Assembly (NCBI RefSeq): GCF_902832885.1
Contig: NZ_CADFDK010000002.1
Location: 848,565-912,564 of the forward strand
Origin: Burkholderia seminalis DSM 23518
GTDB taxonomy: Bacteria; Pseudomonadota; Gammaproteobacteria; Burkholderiales; Burkholderiaceae
Direction of reading: 5' to 3'
DNA: 64,000 bases
The notes beneath the pieces were generated by a model. It did not search any database. It was given only the letters and a program-made list of their open reading frames with translations, and was not told where the DNA came from. Position numbers and translations under genes: made by a program. The first letter of the stretch is position 1, and each line of letters starts with the position of its first letter. This document shows, piece after piece, positions 50,756-59,307 of the stretch.

Positions 50756-51220
50756 ATGACCGACAAGAAGAGGCAGCTCGACAAGATCGATCTCCGGATC
50801 CTCGACATCCTGCGTACCGACGGGCGGATTTCCTACCGGAAGCTGTCGGAGCGCGTGAACCTCACGCCGCGGCCCTGCCAGGCGCGTGTGGAACGGCTCG
50901 AGGCGCTCGGCGTGATCGAAGGCTACCGCGCGGTGATCAAGGCGCCGCGCGCGACCAAGCCGATCGTCGTGATCGCGCAGATCGTGCTGGCCGACCACGG
51001 GCGTTCGCAGGCGCCGTTCGAGGACGAAATGCGGGCGAATCCGGCCGTGCTCGATTGCTGGCTCGTCAGCGGCACGTTCGATTTTCTGGTGCGGCTCGCG
51101 TGCGAGGATCTCGACGAGTACCGGCGGATCGCCAACGTGTGGCTGGAAAGCCCGCGATTCCGGATCGAGAAGATCGTGACGACGGCCGAACTGCAGGCGA
51201 TCAAGCGCAGCGTCGTGTGA
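50756..51220 (+). CDS. Lrp/AsnC-family regulator
   Basis: 154 residues. The helix-turn-helix is DLRILDILRTDGRISYRKLSERVNLTPRPCQARVERL in outline, then the RAM ligand domain (VVIAQIVLADHG to DCWLVSGTFDFLVRLACEDLDEY). Located between DDAH and the permease on the same strand, it probably senses an amino acid and controls one or both. ATG 50756 has a CGGAGCGAACGCGG leader. Confidence 0.93.
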   Translation: MTDKKRQLDKIDLRILDILRTDGRISYRKLSERVNLTPRPCQARVERLEALGVIEGYRAVIKAPRATKPIVVIAQIVLADHGRSQAPFEDEMRANPAVLDCWLVSGTFDFLVRLACEDLDEYRRIANVWLESPRFRIEKIVTTAELQAIKRSVV

Positions 51221-51330
51221 TGCGCCCGGCCGGGCAGGACCCGGCTCGACGCGAATGACCAGGCCAATCGATTCGCATCCCGAATCAATAAAATTGGCGG
51301 AAGAAGCCGGAACCAATCAGGGTGAACACT

Positions 51331-52905
51331 ATGGATGCTATGCAAGCGGCAGTGGAGACGGCTGCGCCGTCCGGGACGACGCTCAAGCGCCGTCTGCAGG
51401 GCCGCCACATCGCGATGATCGCGATCGGCGGCTCGATCGGCACGGGGCTGTTCGTCGCGTCGGGCGCGTCGGTTGCGCAGGCGGGGCCGGGCGGGGCGAT
51501 CGCCGCCTACATCGCGATCGGGATCATGGTCTATTTCGTCGTCACCGGGCTCGGCGAGATGGCGGCGCTGATGCCGGTGTCGGGCTCGTTCGCGATCTAC
51601 GGCGAGAAGTACGTCGACGAAGGCTTCGGCGTCGCGCTCGGCTGGACCTACTGGTACAGCTGGGCCGTGACGATCGCGATCGAGCTGGTCGCCGCGCAGA
51701 TCGTGATGCGCTACTGGTTTCCGGCGGTGCCGGGCATAGGGTGGGGCGCGGGCTTCCTCGTGCTGATCTTCCTGCTCAATACGCTGTCGGTGCGCGGCTT
51801 CGGCGAATCGGAATACTGGTTCTCGCTGATCAAGGTCGTCACCGTGATCGCGTTCATCGCGGCGGGGCTGCTGATCGCGGCCGGCGTGCTCGGCAGCGGG
51901 CATACCGGCAGCGGGCATACCGGCAGCGGGCATACCGGCACCGGGCATACGGTCGGCTGGCGCAACTTCACGACGGGCGACGCGCCGTTCGTCGGCGGCG
52001 TGCACGCGATGATGAGCGTCGCGCTGATCGCGGGTTTCTCGTTTCTCGGCACCGAGCTGGTCGGGATCGCGGCCGGTGAATCGGAAAATCCGCGCAAGAC
52101 GATCCCGCGCGCGGTGAAGCAGATCTTCTGGCGGATCATGCTGTTCTACGTGCTCGCGATCTTCGTGATCGGCCTGCTCGTGCCGTACACCGACCCGAAC
52201 CTGCTGAAGAGCGACGTGACCGACATCGGCGTGAGTCCGTTCACGCTGGTGTTCAGCCATGCGGGCTTCCCGCTTGCCGCCGGCGCGATGAACCTGGTGA
52301 TCCTGACGGCCGTGCTGTCGGCCGGCAATTCCGGCACCTACGCGGCGACGCGGATGCTGTACAACCTCGCCGCGGAAGGGCGCGCGCCGGCGATGTTCGC
52401 GACGCTGTCGCCGGGCGGCGTGCCGCGCAACGCGCTGTACGCGACGATGGCCGTCGGCGGGCTGTGCTTCCTCACGTCGCTGACCAACAACCAGCGCATC
52501 TATCTGTGGCTGTTGAACACGGTCGGCATCACGGGCTTCATTGCGTGGCTCGGCATCGCGGTCTGCCATTACCGGTTCCGCAAGGGTTTCCTGAAGCAGG
52601 GCTACCGGCTCGACCAGTTGCCGTACCGCGCGAAGTGGTTCCCGTTCGGGCCGCTGTTCGCGATCGCGATCTGCATCGTGATTTCGCTCGGGCAGGACTA
52701 TCAGGCGTTCTTCGCGGCTCGCATCGACTGGATGGAAGTGCTGTCGATCTATGTCTGGATTCCGCTGTTCGTCGCGATCTGGTGGGCGTATCGCCGCGCA
52801 CGCAAGAGCCGGCTCGTGCGCTACGAGGAGATGGAGATCGGGCCGTGGCTGGCGCGCGCGGTCGACGGGGCGGCGGATGCGCGCGAATCGTCGCGCGGCG
52901 CGTAG
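51331..52905 (+). CDS. Amino acid permease, APC family (AAT group)
   Basis: 12-helix proton/amino acid symporter, about 524 residues. KRRLQGRHIAMIAIGGSIGTGLFVASGASV opens helix 1 (in parts: IAIGGSIGTGLFV), and GFSFLGTELVGIAAGESENPRKTIPRA is the AAT signature region. ATG 51331 is preceded by AGGGTGA; GTG 51322 is the alternative. A tandem GSGHT repeat is inserted in an extramembrane loop between helices 5 and 6. Substrate probably basic or related amino acids, from the DDAH and Lrp neighbours. Confidence 0.91.
   Translation: MDAMQAAVETAAPSGTTLKRRLQGRHIAMIAIGGSIGTGLFVASGASVAQAGPGGAIAAYIAIGIMVYFVVTGLGEMAALMPVSGSFAIYGEKYVDEGFGVALGWTYWYSWAVTIAIELVAAQIVMRYWFPAVPGIGWGAGFLVLIFLLNTLSVRGFGESEYWFSLIKVVTVIAFIAAGLLIAAGVLGSGHTGSGHTGSGHTGTGHTVGWRNFTTGDAPFVGGVHAMMSVALIAGFSFLGTELVGIAAGESENPRKTIPRAVKQIFWRIMLFYVLAIFVIGLLVPYTDPNLLKSDVTDIGVSPFTLVFSHAGFPLAAGAMNLVILTAVLSAGNSGTYAATRMLYNLAAEGRAPAMFATLSPGGVPRNALYATMAVGGLCFLTSLTNNQRIYLWLLNTVGITGFIAWLGIAVCHYRFRKGFLKQGYRLDQLPYRAKWFPFGPLFAIAICIVISLGQDYQAFFAARIDWMEVLSIYVWIPLFVAIWWAYRRARKSRLVRYEEMEIGPWLARAVDGAADARESSRGA
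51892..51951 (+). repeat. In-frame 15-bp tandem repeat inside the permease
   Basis: Three exact copies of GGCAGCGGGCATACC followed by a fourth with two changes. It encodes GSGHT three times and GTGHT once in a loop. A 15-bp unit keeps frame, so copy number can vary without breaking the protein. Confidence 0.9.
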
Positions 52906-53028
52906 CGGGCGGGCCGCTCGCGTGACGGCCGGCCGCGGGCCGCGATAACATCGCGATTCGCACGGCGTGCTGCCCGGGCCGGTGGCATGCCGCGCGTTTC
53001 CCGATCGATTTCGCGTCCAGCACACAAC

Positions 53029-54450
53029 ATGACAACCCAGCCGAACCGCGTTTCCTCCCCGTCACTTGCCTCCCGCGCCAGCGTGCGCGAGATCGCCGAT
53101 GCCGTGCGCGCGGCCGGACGGCGTGCCGTCGACGTCGCCGACGACGCGCTCGCGCGTCTCGCGGCGATCGCGCCGCTCAATGCGATGGTGCACGTCGATG
53201 CCGAGCTGGCCCGCCGCACGGCCGAGCGCATCGATGCCCGCGTCGCGCGGGGCGAGGCGCTGCCGCTCGCGGGCGTGCCGTTCGTGATCAAGGACAACCT
53301 CGATACCGCCGCGATGCCGACGCTCGGTGCGAGCCCGGCGCTGGGCGGCTATCGCGCAACCGGCGATGCGCAGACCGTACGGCGCCTGCTCGAAGCCGGT
53401 GCGGTGCCGCTGGGCAAGGCGAACATGCACGAGCTCGCGTTCGGCATCACGAGCGGCAACGGGCATTTCGGCGCGGTCGGCAATCCGCATGATCCGCAGC
53501 GCATCGCCGGCGGGTCGAGCGGCGGAACGGCGGCCGCGGTCGCGGCCGGCATCCCGTTCGGCCTCGGCACCGACACGGGCGGCTCGGTGCGCATTCCGGC
53601 CGCATTCTGCGGCGTGTACGGGCTGCGGCCGTCCGCGCAGCGCTATTCGCCGCATGGCGTGCTGTCGCTGTCGCCCACCCGCGATACGGTCGGGCCGATC
53701 GGCCACGGCATCGACGATTTGCTGCTGCTCGACGCCGTGCTGACGCGCGACGACAGCGTGGCCGTCGCGCCGGAATGGCCGCAGTTGCGTATCGGCGTAC
53801 CGGGCGCGCCTTACTTCGACGCGCTCGACCCGGGCGTTGCGGCCCGCATCGAACACGCGCTCGCGTCGTGCGTGGCGGCCGGCGCGACGCTCGTGCCGCT
53901 GCCGGCGATGCCGCTGCACGACGCGAGCGAGGCCTGCGGCCTGCCGATCGTGGCGTTCGAGGCGAACCGGTACTGGCGCCGCTTTGCGGCCGAGCGGCTG
54001 CGCATTCCGTTCGAGACGTTCGTCGAACGGATCGCGAGCGACGACGTGCGCGGCATCTTCCGGTCACTCGTCGAAGCGCCGGTCGAGGCCGACGCCTATG
54101 CGGAAGCGATCGTGTGCCGGCAGCGTCTCGTGCACTGGTACGACGATGCGTTCGGCGCGCCGGTCGACTGCATCGCGATGCCGACGGTGCCGGGCGAGCC
54201 GCCGTCGCTCGGCGACACCGCCGCGATGACGCCCGAACAGGGCGCTGCGCTGTTCGCGCGCGTCGTGCGCCAGACGTCGCCGGCGACACTCGCCGGCGTA
54301 CCGTCCGTGTCGATCCCGGCCGGGCTCTCCACGCGGACGGGGCTGCCGGTCGGGCTCATGCTGGAGGGGCCGTGGGGCAGCGACCGGCGCCTGCTCGCGA
54401 TCGCCCGCCGGATCGACGCGCGGCTGCGGGATCGCGCAGCGGCCGCCTGA
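53029..54450 (+). CDS. Amidase-signature enzyme (indoleacetamide hydrolase-like)
   Basis: Hydrolyses an amide to carboxylate and ammonia; 473 residues. The Ser-cisSer-Lys triad is present: Lys88 in FVIKDNLDT, Ser163 in AGGSSGGTAAA and nucleophile Ser186 in GTDTGGSVRIPAAFCG. ATG 53029 (MTTQPNRVSS) precedes the conserved helix. Amidase-signature enzymes are not specific by sequence, but the gene lies upstream of a tryptophan 2-monooxygenase-like gene, which makes an arylacetamide (IaaH/IacH-type) substrate attractive. LysR converges on its 3' end. Confidence 0.85.
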   Translation: MTTQPNRVSSPSLASRASVREIADAVRAAGRRAVDVADDALARLAAIAPLNAMVHVDAELARRTAERIDARVARGEALPLAGVPFVIKDNLDTAAMPTLGASPALGGYRATGDAQTVRRLLEAGAVPLGKANMHELAFGITSGNGHFGAVGNPHDPQRIAGGSSGGTAAAVAAGIPFGLGTDTGGSVRIPAAFCGVYGLRPSAQRYSPHGVLSLSPTRDTVGPIGHGIDDLLLLDAVLTRDDSVAVAPEWPQLRIGVPGAPYFDALDPGVAARIEHALASCVAAGATLVPLPAMPLHDASEACGLPIVAFEANRYWRRFAAERLRIPFETFVERIASDDVRGIFRSLVEAPVEADAYAEAIVCRQRLVHWYDDAFGAPVDCIAMPTVPGEPPSLGDTAAMTPEQGAALFARVVRQTSPATLAGVPSVSIPAGLSTRTGLPVGLMLEGPWGSDRRLLAIARRIDARLRDRAAAA

Positions 54451-54463
54451 GCCGCGGCCGCGT

Positions 54464-55369
54464 TCAGGCCAGATAGGCCTTCATGAAGTCGACCCACGCG
54501 CGCACTTTTTGCGGCACGTGCGTGGTCGACGGATACAACGCGTAGACGGCCTGCGGCGGAAACCGGTAGTCGGGCAGTGCGTCGACCAGCGCGCCGCACG
54601 CGAGGTCGTCGCGCACGAGCCATTCGGGCAGCAGCGCGACGCCGCTGCCTTGGCGCGCGAGCACGCGCAGCACCGACGCGTTGTCGACGACGACGCGCGG
54701 CTTGGCGCCGGGCCGGAAGGCATGCGGGTTGCCGTCGCGGTCCGTGAGCGTCCAGGTGGCGATGCGCTCGAGCCGCGTATGACCGAGCTGCGGCAGGCGC
54801 GCGAGCACGTCGGGCGAGTCGATGCGGGACAGGCCCGCGGCGGCGAGCAGCGACGGTGCGATCACGGGCCGCACTTCGTAGGTCGCCAGGCACGCGCCGC
54901 GGTAGGGCAGGTCCTGGAACTGCTCGAGGCGCCCGAGGCGAATCGCGACGTCGACGCGCTCCCGCACCAGGTCGACCTGCGCCGCATGCGTCTCGAGCCG
55001 CACGCGCAGCGCGGGATGGCGCTGCATGAACGCATGCAGCGCGGGCGCGACCACCATCGTCCCGTACTCGACCGTCGACGTCACGCGCAGCACGCCGTGC
55101 ATCCCGCCGTGCTCGCTGCGGGCGTCGTCGATCGCGCTCTCGGCTTCCTCCAGCACGCGCAGGCAGCGCGCATGGAAGCGCTCGCCCGCGTCGGTCAGCT
55201 CGACGCGCCGCGTCGTGCGCGTGAACAGCGTGACGCCGAGTTCGGCTTCGAGCTGCTTGATGTTGAAGCTGACCGCGGCCCGGGCCTGATTCAACTGGGC
55301 GGCGGCGGCCGTAAACGACCCCGCTTCCACGACGGCGCGGAAGACGGCGAAACGATCGAGACTCACCAT
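54464..55369 (-). CDS. LysR-family regulator
   Basis: 301 residues. The N-terminal helix-turn-helix is FRAVVEAGSFTAAAAQLNQARAAVSFNIKQLE in outline, followed by the periplasmic-binding-like effector domain (about 90-295). Divergent from the MFS/dioxygenase genes across 137 bp and facing the amidase, it is the natural candidate to control the whole 53-61 kb group. ATG 55369 begins the conserved region. Confidence 0.93.
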   Translation of the reverse strand: MVSLDRFAVFRAVVEAGSFTAAAAQLNQARAAVSFNIKQLEAELGVTLFTRTTRRVELTDAGERFHARCLRVLEEAESAIDDARSEHGGMHGVLRVTSTVEYGTMVVAPALHAFMQRHPALRVRLETHAAQVDLVRERVDVAIRLGRLEQFQDLPYRGACLATYEVRPVIAPSLLAAAGLSRIDSPDVLARLPQLGHTRLERIATWTLTDRDGNPHAFRPGAKPRVVVDNASVLRVLARQGSGVALLPEWLVRDDLACGALVDALPDYRFPPQAVYALYPSTTHVPQKVRAWVDFMKAYLA

Positions 55370-55413
55370 GGCGTGTCGGCTGCTTTCCGGAAAACCGACA
55401 TGTTGCCCTGATT

Positions 55414-55449
55414 GTCAAAATTTTTCGACCAGTCTTGCCGTCCGGACGG
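55414..55449. promoter_or_regulatory. Candidate LysR binding region
   Basis: In the LysR/MFS gap lie the imperfect palindrome GTCAAAATTTTTCGAC (55414-55429), AT-rich against its surroundings, and a perfect 12-bp palindrome CCGTCCGGACGG (55438-55449). Either could be part of a LysR site; assignment is tentative. Confidence 0.4.
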
Positions 55450-55506
55450 TCTTATCGACGCGCGCGTCGAACCTTACACTGCGGCGTTTCGTTCGTCTTC
55501 CGCCAC

Positions 55507-56901
55507 ATGACCGATCGCTCGAAAATCGCCGCCGTCTACCTGCTCGGGTTCGCGATCGACCTCGCCAACATGTTCGTCATCAACGCCGCGTATCCGACGA
55601 TCCAGCGCGAGCTGCACGCATCGGTCGCGCAGCTGGCGTGGATCGGCAACATGTACGTGCTCGGGCTGACCGTCGTGATCCCGCTTGGCACCTGGCTGGC
55701 GCGGCGTTTCGGCGAGCGCCGGCTGCTGATCGCGTCGCTGGTGCTGTTCGCGCTCGGCAGCGTCGGCGTCGGCCTGTCGGCGTCGATCGGCGCGCTGCTC
55801 GCGTGGCGCCTGATCCAGGGGCTCGGCGGCGGGCTGCTGATCCCGGTCGGGCAGACGATGGCCTATCGCGCGTATCCGCCGGATGCACGTGCCCACCTGA
55901 CGTCGATCGTGATGATGGTCGCGCTGCTCGTGCCCGCCTTGTCGCCGGCGCTCGGCGGCGTGATCGTCGATCGCGCGTCGTGGCGGGCGATCTTCTTCGG
56001 CATGGTGCCGCTGGCCGCCGCGACCAGCGTGCTCGCGTTCGCGTGGCTGCCGGCGGACGCAGCGGGCGAACGTCCGCCGGCGCTCGATGCCCGCGGCCTC
56101 GCGTTGAGCGCCGTGGCGCTGGTCGCGCTGCTGCTCGGCCTGACGTTCGCGGGCCAGCCGGGGGGCGGCCGCCTGGCGATCGCGCCGCTGTCGGTCGCGC
56201 TGGTCGCCGGTGGCGCGTACGTCGCGCATGCGCGGCGCGCGGCGTCCCCGCTGCTCGACCTGCGCCTCGTCGCGCAGCCGCTGCTGCGGATCGGCTTGGT
56301 CGTCTATCTGTGCGTGCCGGGCGTGTTCACCGGCGTGAACCTGGTCGCGGCGCTGTACCTGCAGAACGCGCTCGGGCTCAGCGCGACGCATACGGGCGCG
56401 CTGATGGTGCCGTGGGCGATCGCGTCGTTCGTCGCGATCGCGACGACGCGGCGCTGTTTTCCGAAGTGGGGCGCGAAGCCGCTGTTCATGAGCGGGATCG
56501 CGATCGATGCGATCGGCATCGTGCTGCTCGCGACACCGCTCGCTGGTTTCGAGGCCGGGCGCGTGCTGGCTTTCGTCGCGATGGGGCTCGGCGCCAGCAT
56601 GTGCACGAGCACGTCGCAAAGCGCGGCGTTCCTCGACGTTCCCGCGGCGCGGATGGGCGACGCGAGCGCGCTGTGGAACATCAACCGGCAGTTGAGCTTC
56701 TGCCTCGGCGTCGCCGTGCTGGGCAGCGCGCTGAATTTCCTGCTGTCGACGCAGGGCGACGACGCGCGGCTGTCTTATCAGCAGTGCTTCGGCCTGGCCG
56801 CGTTGCTGACGCTGCTGCCGCTGCCGTTCGTCGCGCGCCTCGCCCTGCACCGCGCGCCTGCCGCGCGACCGGTTTCCCAACGTACGCAAGTGTCGAAATG
56901 A
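55507..56901 (+). CDS. MFS transporter (DHA2-like)
   Basis: 464-residue membrane transporter. Helix 1 has FAIDLANMFVINAAYPTIQREL, the motif A region has GTWLARRFGERRLLI and motif C GGGLLIPVGQTMAYRAY. It opens the rightward operon and overlaps the next gene by ATGA. Could import the substrate or export the product of the adjacent aromatic pathway; direction not visible. Confidence 0.9.
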   Translation: MTDRSKIAAVYLLGFAIDLANMFVINAAYPTIQRELHASVAQLAWIGNMYVLGLTVVIPLGTWLARRFGERRLLIASLVLFALGSVGVGLSASIGALLAWRLIQGLGGGLLIPVGQTMAYRAYPPDARAHLTSIVMMVALLVPALSPALGGVIVDRASWRAIFFGMVPLAAATSVLAFAWLPADAAGERPPALDARGLALSAVALVALLLGLTFAGQPGGGRLAIAPLSVALVAGGAYVAHARRAASPLLDLRLVAQPLLRIGLVVYLCVPGVFTGVNLVAALYLQNALGLSATHTGALMVPWAIASFVAIATTRRCFPKWGAKPLFMSGIAIDAIGIVLLATPLAGFEAGRVLAFVAMGLGASMCTSTSQSAAFLDVPAARMGDASALWNINRQLSFCLGVAVLGSALNFLLSTQGDDARLSYQQCFGLAALLTLLPLPFVARLALHRAPAARPVSQRTQVSK

Positions 56902-57296
56902 ATCCGTCCAACCCGTTTTTCCAGGAAGTGGTCGACGCGCACGTCGACATCGAGCAATGGTTGTCCGGCCATGCGTCACGCGACGCGCTCGCGCCGCTGA
57001 TCGCGCGTTTCTCGCGGCGTTTCTCGATGATTTCGCTGCAGGGGCATGCGCTGGATTTCGCGGATATCGACGTCCTGTTCTCGCGCGGCCACGGCGCGCG
57101 TCCCGGGCTGCGGATCGCGATCGACGAACTGCACGAAGTGAGCGCGTGGCAGGGCGGCGCGGTGATTGCCTATCGCGAGACGCAGGTCGACGGAGCGGGG
57201 CGGCGCACCGTGCGCCGTTCGACCGTCGTATTCGAGCGCGACGCGAACGGCCGCATCGGCTGGCTGCGCCTGCATGAAACACCGGTGACGGGCTGA
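56898..57296 (+). CDS. SnoaL/NTF2-like protein
   Basis: 132 residues with a cone-shaped NTF2-like fold pattern: N-terminal helices (FFQEVVDAHVDIEQWLSG), then strands LRIAIDELHEVSAWQGGAVIAYRETQ in outline, and TVVFERDANGRIGWLRLHETPVTG. It has no obvious catalytic set. The same fold is used by dioxygenase beta subunits, but a true beta subunit is encoded separately. ATG overlaps the MFS stop, so translation is coupled. Function unknown. Confidence 0.75.
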   Translation: MNPSNPFFQEVVDAHVDIEQWLSGHASRDALAPLIARFSRRFSMISLQGHALDFADIDVLFSRGHGARPGLRIAIDELHEVSAWQGGAVIAYRETQVDGAGRRTVRRSTVVFERDANGRIGWLRLHETPVTG

Positions 57297-57308
57297 CCGT
57301 CGCCGCCG

Positions 57309-57338
57309 CGCCCGCCGCCGCGTGCCTGGCGGCGGGCG
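57309..57338. repeat. GC-rich 11-bp inverted repeat before the dioxygenase genes
   Basis: CGCCCGCCGCC / GGCGGCGGGCG with an 8-nt loop, 12 bp after the SnoaL-like stop. No T-run. Possible attenuator or RNA-processing hairpin. Confidence 0.55.
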
Positions 57339-57378
57339 TATGGAGTCCGAGCGGCACCTACGAGCAGAAACCTGAGAG

Positions 57379-57456
57379 ATGACGATAACAACAATCGAAT
57401 CCGCGCGCCGCGACGGCGCGCGGCAACAACGCGTGCGCGGCCGGAGGTGCGCATGA
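57379..57456 (+). CDS. Possible 25-codon leader ORF coupled to the dioxygenase alpha start
   Basis: An ATG at 57379 (MTITTIESARRDGARQQRVR...) reads 25 codons and stops at TGA 57454-57456, overlapping the alpha-subunit ATG (ATGA). GAGAG lies just upstream of its ATG but too close for a good ribosome site. A perfect 10-bp hairpin (CCGCGCGCCG / CGGCGCGCGG, loop CGA, 57401-57423) lies within it. It could be a leader peptide controlling translation of the dioxygenase; chance is not excluded. Confidence 0.35.
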   Translation: MTITTIESARRDGARQQRVRGRRCA

Positions 57457-58799
57457 CGGCGCCCGGGTTCACCGATGGGGTGGCGGCGCTCGTGCGCGAT
57501 ACCGAGGTGCACAAGGATCTTTACCTGTCGCCGCGGATCTTCGAACTGGAGATGCGCCACCTGTTCGCGAACACATGGGTGTACGTCGGCCACGTCAGCC
57601 AGATTCCGGACACCGGCGACTACGTGACGACGACGATCGGCGCGGAGCCGGTCGTGATGGTGCGCCACGTCGACGGATCGGTGCGCGTGCTGCACAACCG
57701 GTGTTCGCACAAGGGCACGCAGCTCGTGACCGACGCGTGCGGCAACACGGGTACGTTCTTTCGCTGTCCGTACCACGCATGGTCCTACCGGACCGACGGC
57801 AGCCTCCATGCGATTCCGCTGCGGCGCGGCTACGACCAGACCGGTTTCGAATCGTGCGAGGCGAGCAAGGGCATGCAGGCGGTCGGCGCGACCCACGAGC
57901 ATCGGGGCTTCGTGTTCTGTCGGCTGAACCCGGAGGGCGTCGGCTTCCACGACTATTTCGGCGCGGCGCTGTCGTCGCTCGACAACCTGGTCGACCGCTC
58001 GCCGGAAGGGCGCGTCGAAGTCGCGGGCGGCGTGTTCCGGTACGTGCATGCGTGCAACTGGAAGATGCTGGTCGAGAACCAGACCGACACCTGTCACCCG
58101 ATGGTCGCGCACGAGTCGTCGGCCGGCACGGCCGTGCGCGTCTGGGAGCGTGACGGCATGGAAGGCGCGAAGCCGATGGCGGTGGAACTGCTGGAGCCGT
58201 TCATCCAGCCGCATGCGTTCTTCGAGCGGATGGGGCTGCGCGTGTGGCCCAACGGGCACGGTCACACCGGCACCGCCGATTCGATCCATGCGCGCTATAC
58301 GCCGATTCCCGGTTATCACGAGAAGATGACGGCGGCGTACGGCGAAGCGCGCGCGGCCCGCATTCTCGGCGAGGTGCGCCACAACACGGTGCTGTTCCCG
58401 AACGCGATGGTGAAGGGGCCGATCCAGATCCTGCGCGTGTTCAAGCCGCTCGCGGCCGACCGCACGCTGGTCGAATCGTGGTCGTTCCGTCTTGCGGGCG
58501 CACCCGATTCGATGTTCGAGCGCACGCTGGCCTACAACCGGCTGATCAACGCGCCGACGTCGATCGTCGCGCACGACGATCTCGAGATGTACGAACGCGC
58601 GCAGCGCGGCCTCGCGACGCAATCGCGCGACTGGGTGCATGTGGGACGGCTGTTCGATCCGCACGAGCACATGCACGCGACGGCCGAGACGAACGGCACC
58701 AGCGAGCTGCAGATCCGCAACCAGTTCCGCGCGTGGCTGCGCTATATCGCGCCCGCATCGACGAAGGAGGCCGCCGATGCGCACGTTTGCTCACGATGA
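57453..58799 (+). CDS. Aromatic-ring-hydroxylating dioxygenase, alpha subunit (Rieske)
   Basis: 448-residue catalytic subunit. Rieske ligands Cys84, His86, Cys105 and His108 (NRCSHKGTQ, FRCPYHAWSY); mononuclear iron ligands in TDTCHPMVAH (Asp212 bridge, His215, His220). ATG 57453 follows CGGAGG by five bases. It needs the beta subunit that overlaps its end and an electron-transfer chain; no ferredoxin or reductase gene is in the window, so a shared one must serve. Substrate unknown; indole- or phenylacetate-type acids are suggested by the neighbours. Confidence 0.92.
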   Translation: MTAPGFTDGVAALVRDTEVHKDLYLSPRIFELEMRHLFANTWVYVGHVSQIPDTGDYVTTTIGAEPVVMVRHVDGSVRVLHNRCSHKGTQLVTDACGNTGTFFRCPYHAWSYRTDGSLHAIPLRRGYDQTGFESCEASKGMQAVGATHEHRGFVFCRLNPEGVGFHDYFGAALSSLDNLVDRSPEGRVEVAGGVFRYVHACNWKMLVENQTDTCHPMVAHESSAGTAVRVWERDGMEGAKPMAVELLEPFIQPHAFFERMGLRVWPNGHGHTGTADSIHARYTPIPGYHEKMTAAYGEARAARILGEVRHNTVLFPNAMVKGPIQILRVFKPLAADRTLVESWSFRLAGAPDSMFERTLAYNRLINAPTSIVAHDDLEMYERAQRGLATQSRDWVHVGRLFDPHEHMHATAETNGTSELQIRNQFRAWLRYIAPASTKEAADAHVCSR

Positions 58800-59259
58800 A
58801 CTCGCCGCGTTCGTGTATCGCGAGGCGCGCCTGCTCGACGAGCGGCGCTACGAAGAGTGGCTCGCGCTGTACGCGGACGACGCGCGCTACTGGATGCCGT
58901 TGTCGCCGGATCAGCCCGATTCGGTGCTGCATGGCGCGCTGATGGACGAGGACCGGTTGCTGCTGCGCATCCGCATCGAGCGCCTGGCCGGCCGCCGCAC
59001 GTTCTCGCAGCAGCCGGCGAGCCGCGGCCATCATCTGCTCCAGCAGCCGTACGTCGAGCGCGCCGACCCGGCGCGCGGCGTGTACGTGTTGCGCACGCCG
59101 TTCCATTACGTCGAAGCGCGGCGCGACGAGCAGACGCTGTTTGCCGGCTGGTACACGCACGAACTCGCGGTCAGCGGCGACGCGTTGCGCATCCGCGTGA
59201 AGCGCGTCGACCTCGTCAACGCCGATGCGCCGCTCGGCAGCATCCACCTGCCCGTGTGA
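58777..59259 (+). CDS. Aromatic-ring-hydroxylating dioxygenase, beta subunit
   Basis: 160-residue NTF2-fold structural subunit: FVYREARLLDERRYEEWLALYADDARYWMPL in outline, then LLRIRIERLAGRRTFSQQPASR and LRIRVKRVDLVN. Starts at ATG 58777 with AAGGAGG six bases upstream, overlapping the alpha gene by 23 nt in another frame. Forms alpha3beta3 with the preceding product. Confidence 0.93.
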   Translation: MRTFAHDELAAFVYREARLLDERRYEEWLALYADDARYWMPLSPDQPDSVLHGALMDEDRLLLRIRIERLAGRRTFSQQPASRGHHLLQQPYVERADPARGVYVLRTPFHYVEARRDEQTLFAGWYTHELAVSGDALRIRVKRVDLVNADAPLGSIHLPV

Positions 59260-59307
59260 GCGCGGGCTCGCGCTGCCGGTTTCCTTCCCTGGTTTGGTCC
59301 CGATTCC

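Noticed and set aside
48467-51316. A 949-codon leftward frame opposite DUF1479, DDAH and Lrp
   Set aside because: It is antisense to three genes with clear catalytic motifs and shows no domain itself.
51892-51951. Short direct repeats considered as CRISPR-like
   Set aside because: The 15-bp units are head to tail with no spacers and are in frame inside a permease.
57355-57390. CCTGAGAGATG, reverse CTCTCAGG, as part of a glycine or TPP riboswitch
   Set aside because: The other conserved cores (GCCGAAGGGGCAA for glycine; the CUGAUC and GGGA parts for TPP) are missing on both strands.
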